A stretch of 64,000 bases of DNA, taken from positions 62,001-126,000 of the forward strand of contig CAMCGB010000006.1 in NCBI GenBank assembly GCA_945874355.1. Direction: 5' to 3'. Made by a program: the position numbers and the translations under genes. The DNA is from an uncultured Bacteroides sp. (GTDB lineage: Bacteria; Bacteroidota; Bacteroidia; Bacteroidales; UBA932). Under the pieces are notes generated by a model that saw only the letters and a list, made by a program, of their open reading frames with translations, was not told where the DNA came from and did no database searches. Positions 62,791-64,000 of the stretch are shown one piece after another; position 1 is the first letter of the stretch; each line of letters opens with the position of its first letter.

Positions 62791-63963
62791 TCAGAGCTCT
62801 ATGCCGAAATAATATGTCTTCGCCCAGTACTCGAACAGGGGGTCTATGACCTTCGCCGCAGTCTCGCTTCCGGATGCGTCCATGTTGAAAGTGACGATTT
62901 CCTTCTTCTCGAGAGCTTCCCTGAGGCGCTTCACATTGGCCGAAGAGTTGAGGCCGTATTGCTCGATGACATCGGCTCCGGTGAACTTGGTCTGTCCCTC
63001 GAGAACGGCGCGCAGAAGACTAATCTGGAAAGTAGTAAGGTCATCCATCGTGGCGGTGAAGCGGGGCCTGTGGATGGACAGAAGTATGCTCAGGGCCTCG
63101 TTCAGCACCGGCTCCATCATATAACCCCTCGTGAGGGAGTCGCAGATGGCGCAGAAGTGGTTGATATAGCAGATGTTATTATCCATAAGGCGGCAAACCC
63201 CGAGCAGCAGGTCCTTGTCGATGACCTTGCCGGTGGCGTTGAAGCCCCTCAGGACGTGGTCGATGATCTCCCGGGTCTCGATTTTCGAGAGGCTCAGTCT
63301 CTCGCACATTCGCCAGAAATGCCTGCCTTTGCCGAAAATCGCCTTCATCGCGTTGACTCTCGAACCGGTGAAAATCCATCCTGCCAGATTCTTTCTCTCG
63401 CCGCGGTCCTCGCTGATGGCCTCCTCCAGAAGGGAGCACAGCAGGTCCCCGTCCTCGGTCTTCATCACATTCTGGAACTCCTCGAACACTATATATATCT
63501 TCTTTCCGATGCTGCGCGAGAGGGCATAGGGGAGGAGAGTGACGGCCTTGAGGTCGTTCCGGTCCAGCTCCCAGTTGCTGCTCAGCACCGCTCCGCTCTT
63601 GCGGAACGAGGCCTCGTCGAAAATCAGGTGGGTCCCGCCGAGCAGCTCTTCGCAGGCCTTCTCGTAGGCCGAAGGGGTGGAGTAGCAGGCGGCAAGAAGG
63701 CAGGAGCCCAGACGCAGGGCGAAGCCGTGGATGTGGCGGATGTCTGTAAGGTCCACAGTCAGAGCTATGAACGACTTGCTGCCGCTCGAGCTCATATTGA
63801 GGAAAGCCTGGGTGATGAGCGAGGTTTTGCCTGCGCGGGGCGGCTCGCTGATGACCACGTTCTCACCTTGGGCGAGAAGGTTGCAGAGGGCCGAAATGTC
63901 AGACTTGCGCCCGACAAAATTCCTGCCGCTTACGGCTTTGTTGTATATGAATGTTCCGTCCAT
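62791..63963 (-). CDS. AAA ATPase of the archaeal-ATPase type with C-terminal winged helix
   Basis: The 390-residue protein has Walker A EPPRAGKTSL at ~40-49, Walker B-like KIYIVFEEFQNV at ~163-174, sensor-type FTGSRVNAM and a C-terminal winged-helix region (TTFQISLLRAVL, ADVIEQYGLNSSANVKRLREAL). It ends in PLFEYWAKTYYF, as in the ATPase family first noted in archaea. The role is unknown; members are often hypothetical AAA proteins in gut Bacteroidetes. It has its own promoter. Confidence 0.82.
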   Translation of the reverse strand: MDGTFIYNKAVSGRNFVGRKSDISALCNLLAQGENVVISEPPRAGKTSLITQAFLNMSSSGSKSFIALTVDLTDIRHIHGFALRLGSCLLAACYSTPSAYEKACEELLGGTHLIFDEASFRKSGAVLSSNWELDRNDLKAVTLLPYALSRSIGKKIYIVFEEFQNVMKTEDGDLLCSLLEEAISEDRGERKNLAGWIFTGSRVNAMKAIFGKGRHFWRMCERLSLSKIETREIIDHVLRGFNATGKVIDKDLLLGVCRLMDNNICYINHFCAICDSLTRGYMMEPVLNEALSILLSIHRPRFTATMDDLTTFQISLLRAVLEGQTKFTGADVIEQYGLNSSANVKRLREALEKKEIVTFNMDASGSETAAKVIDPLFEYWAKTYYFGIEL

Positions 63964-63987
63964 ATCTGTTTTGGATGCTGAGACTTA

Positions 63988-63995
63988 CAAAAATA
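63988..63995 (-). promoter_or_regulatory. -7 promoter box for the AAA ATPase and sirtuin genes
   Basis: TATTTTTG on the minus strand, 24 bases before the ATG at 63963. Confidence 0.5.
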
Positions 63996-64000
63996 AGAAA

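Noticed and set aside
62431..63981. 516-residue open frame on the plus strand
   Set aside because: It lies antisense to the AAA ATPase and the sirtuin and has no family similarity; long antisense frames arise from the GC-rich codon use.

Overview
This window is a chromosomal stretch from a member of the Bacteroidales. The signs are a SusC/SusD pair, repeated promoter -7 boxes of the Bacteroidetes form TAnnTTTG, almost no Shine-Dalgarno sequences except a strong one in front of rpsU, a clostripain-type lipoprotein, a ComEA-like membrane protein and a FtsE of the Bacteroidetes type. The DNA looks GC-rich for the order (judged by eye, not computed), which fits Alistipes-like or uncultured gut Bacteroidales better than Bacteroides itself; this placement is inference. 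Coding density is very high: no gap exceeds 200 bases. I see no prophage, insertion sequence, integron or CRISPR array.

Layout. 1-3763: partial methyltransferase, phosphosugar mutase, nth and ftsE. 3822-8380: a large TPR protein and a putative outer-membrane barrel. 8425-14772: gyrB, an alpha-oxoamine synthase, a 7TM-HD phosphodiesterase and a short trigger factor. 14955-20425: SusC/SusD pair. 20550-30797: pth, rplY, clostripain-like lipoprotein, xerD, a ComEA-like protein, rsmI, tdk, a GNAT/Mom-like protein, recX, a patatin-barrel fusion and rlmN. 30919-34828: recA, trpS, a palindromic repeat cluster, pdxA and rnhA. 34879-38741: dTDP-glucose dehydratase, PAP2 phosphatase and a CapD-like dehydratase. 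38738-46612: a minus-strand run of TPR protein, metallo-beta-lactamase-fold hydrolase, MsbA-like ABC exporter, VanZ-like protein and an amidase with an inserted golvesin-like domain. 46648-49555: a degenerate M28 peptidase, uxuA and a mannonate-type oxidoreductase. 49645-52039: tRNA-Arg, rplS, dnaJ and grpE. 52126-61677: a long minus-strand run of lpxL-like acyltransferase, pepD, a DUF2400 protein, a zeta-like kinase, tldD, tldE, SlyD, a glycosyltransferase and trkA. 61803-63963: rpsU, a sirtuin and an AAA ATPase.

How the genes work together. Most encode housekeeping functions: replication and repair (gyrB, recA, recX, nth, xerD, rnhA), translation (rpsU, rplS, rplY, trpS, pth, rlmN, rsmI, tRNA-Arg), chaperones (tig, dnaJ, grpE, SlyD) and envelope building (MsbA-like, LpxL-like, RmlB, CapD-like, GT2, amidase). 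The carbon-source part is small: an isolated SusC/SusD pair without glycosidases and a short mannonate branch.

The most unusual observations are: an M28-family exported protein that has lost most of its metal ligands and its catalytic glutamates; a face-to-face pair of -7 boxes in front of that gene and its divergent neighbour; a trigger factor without a peptidyl-prolyl isomerase domain; a palindromic repeat family whose terminal TAG serves as the stop codon of pth and of trpS; a near-perfect Shine-Dalgarno sequence on rpsU; and a GNAT/Mom-like protein whose C-terminus reads through the antisense of recX. No clearly new multi-gene defence or mobile system is visible.
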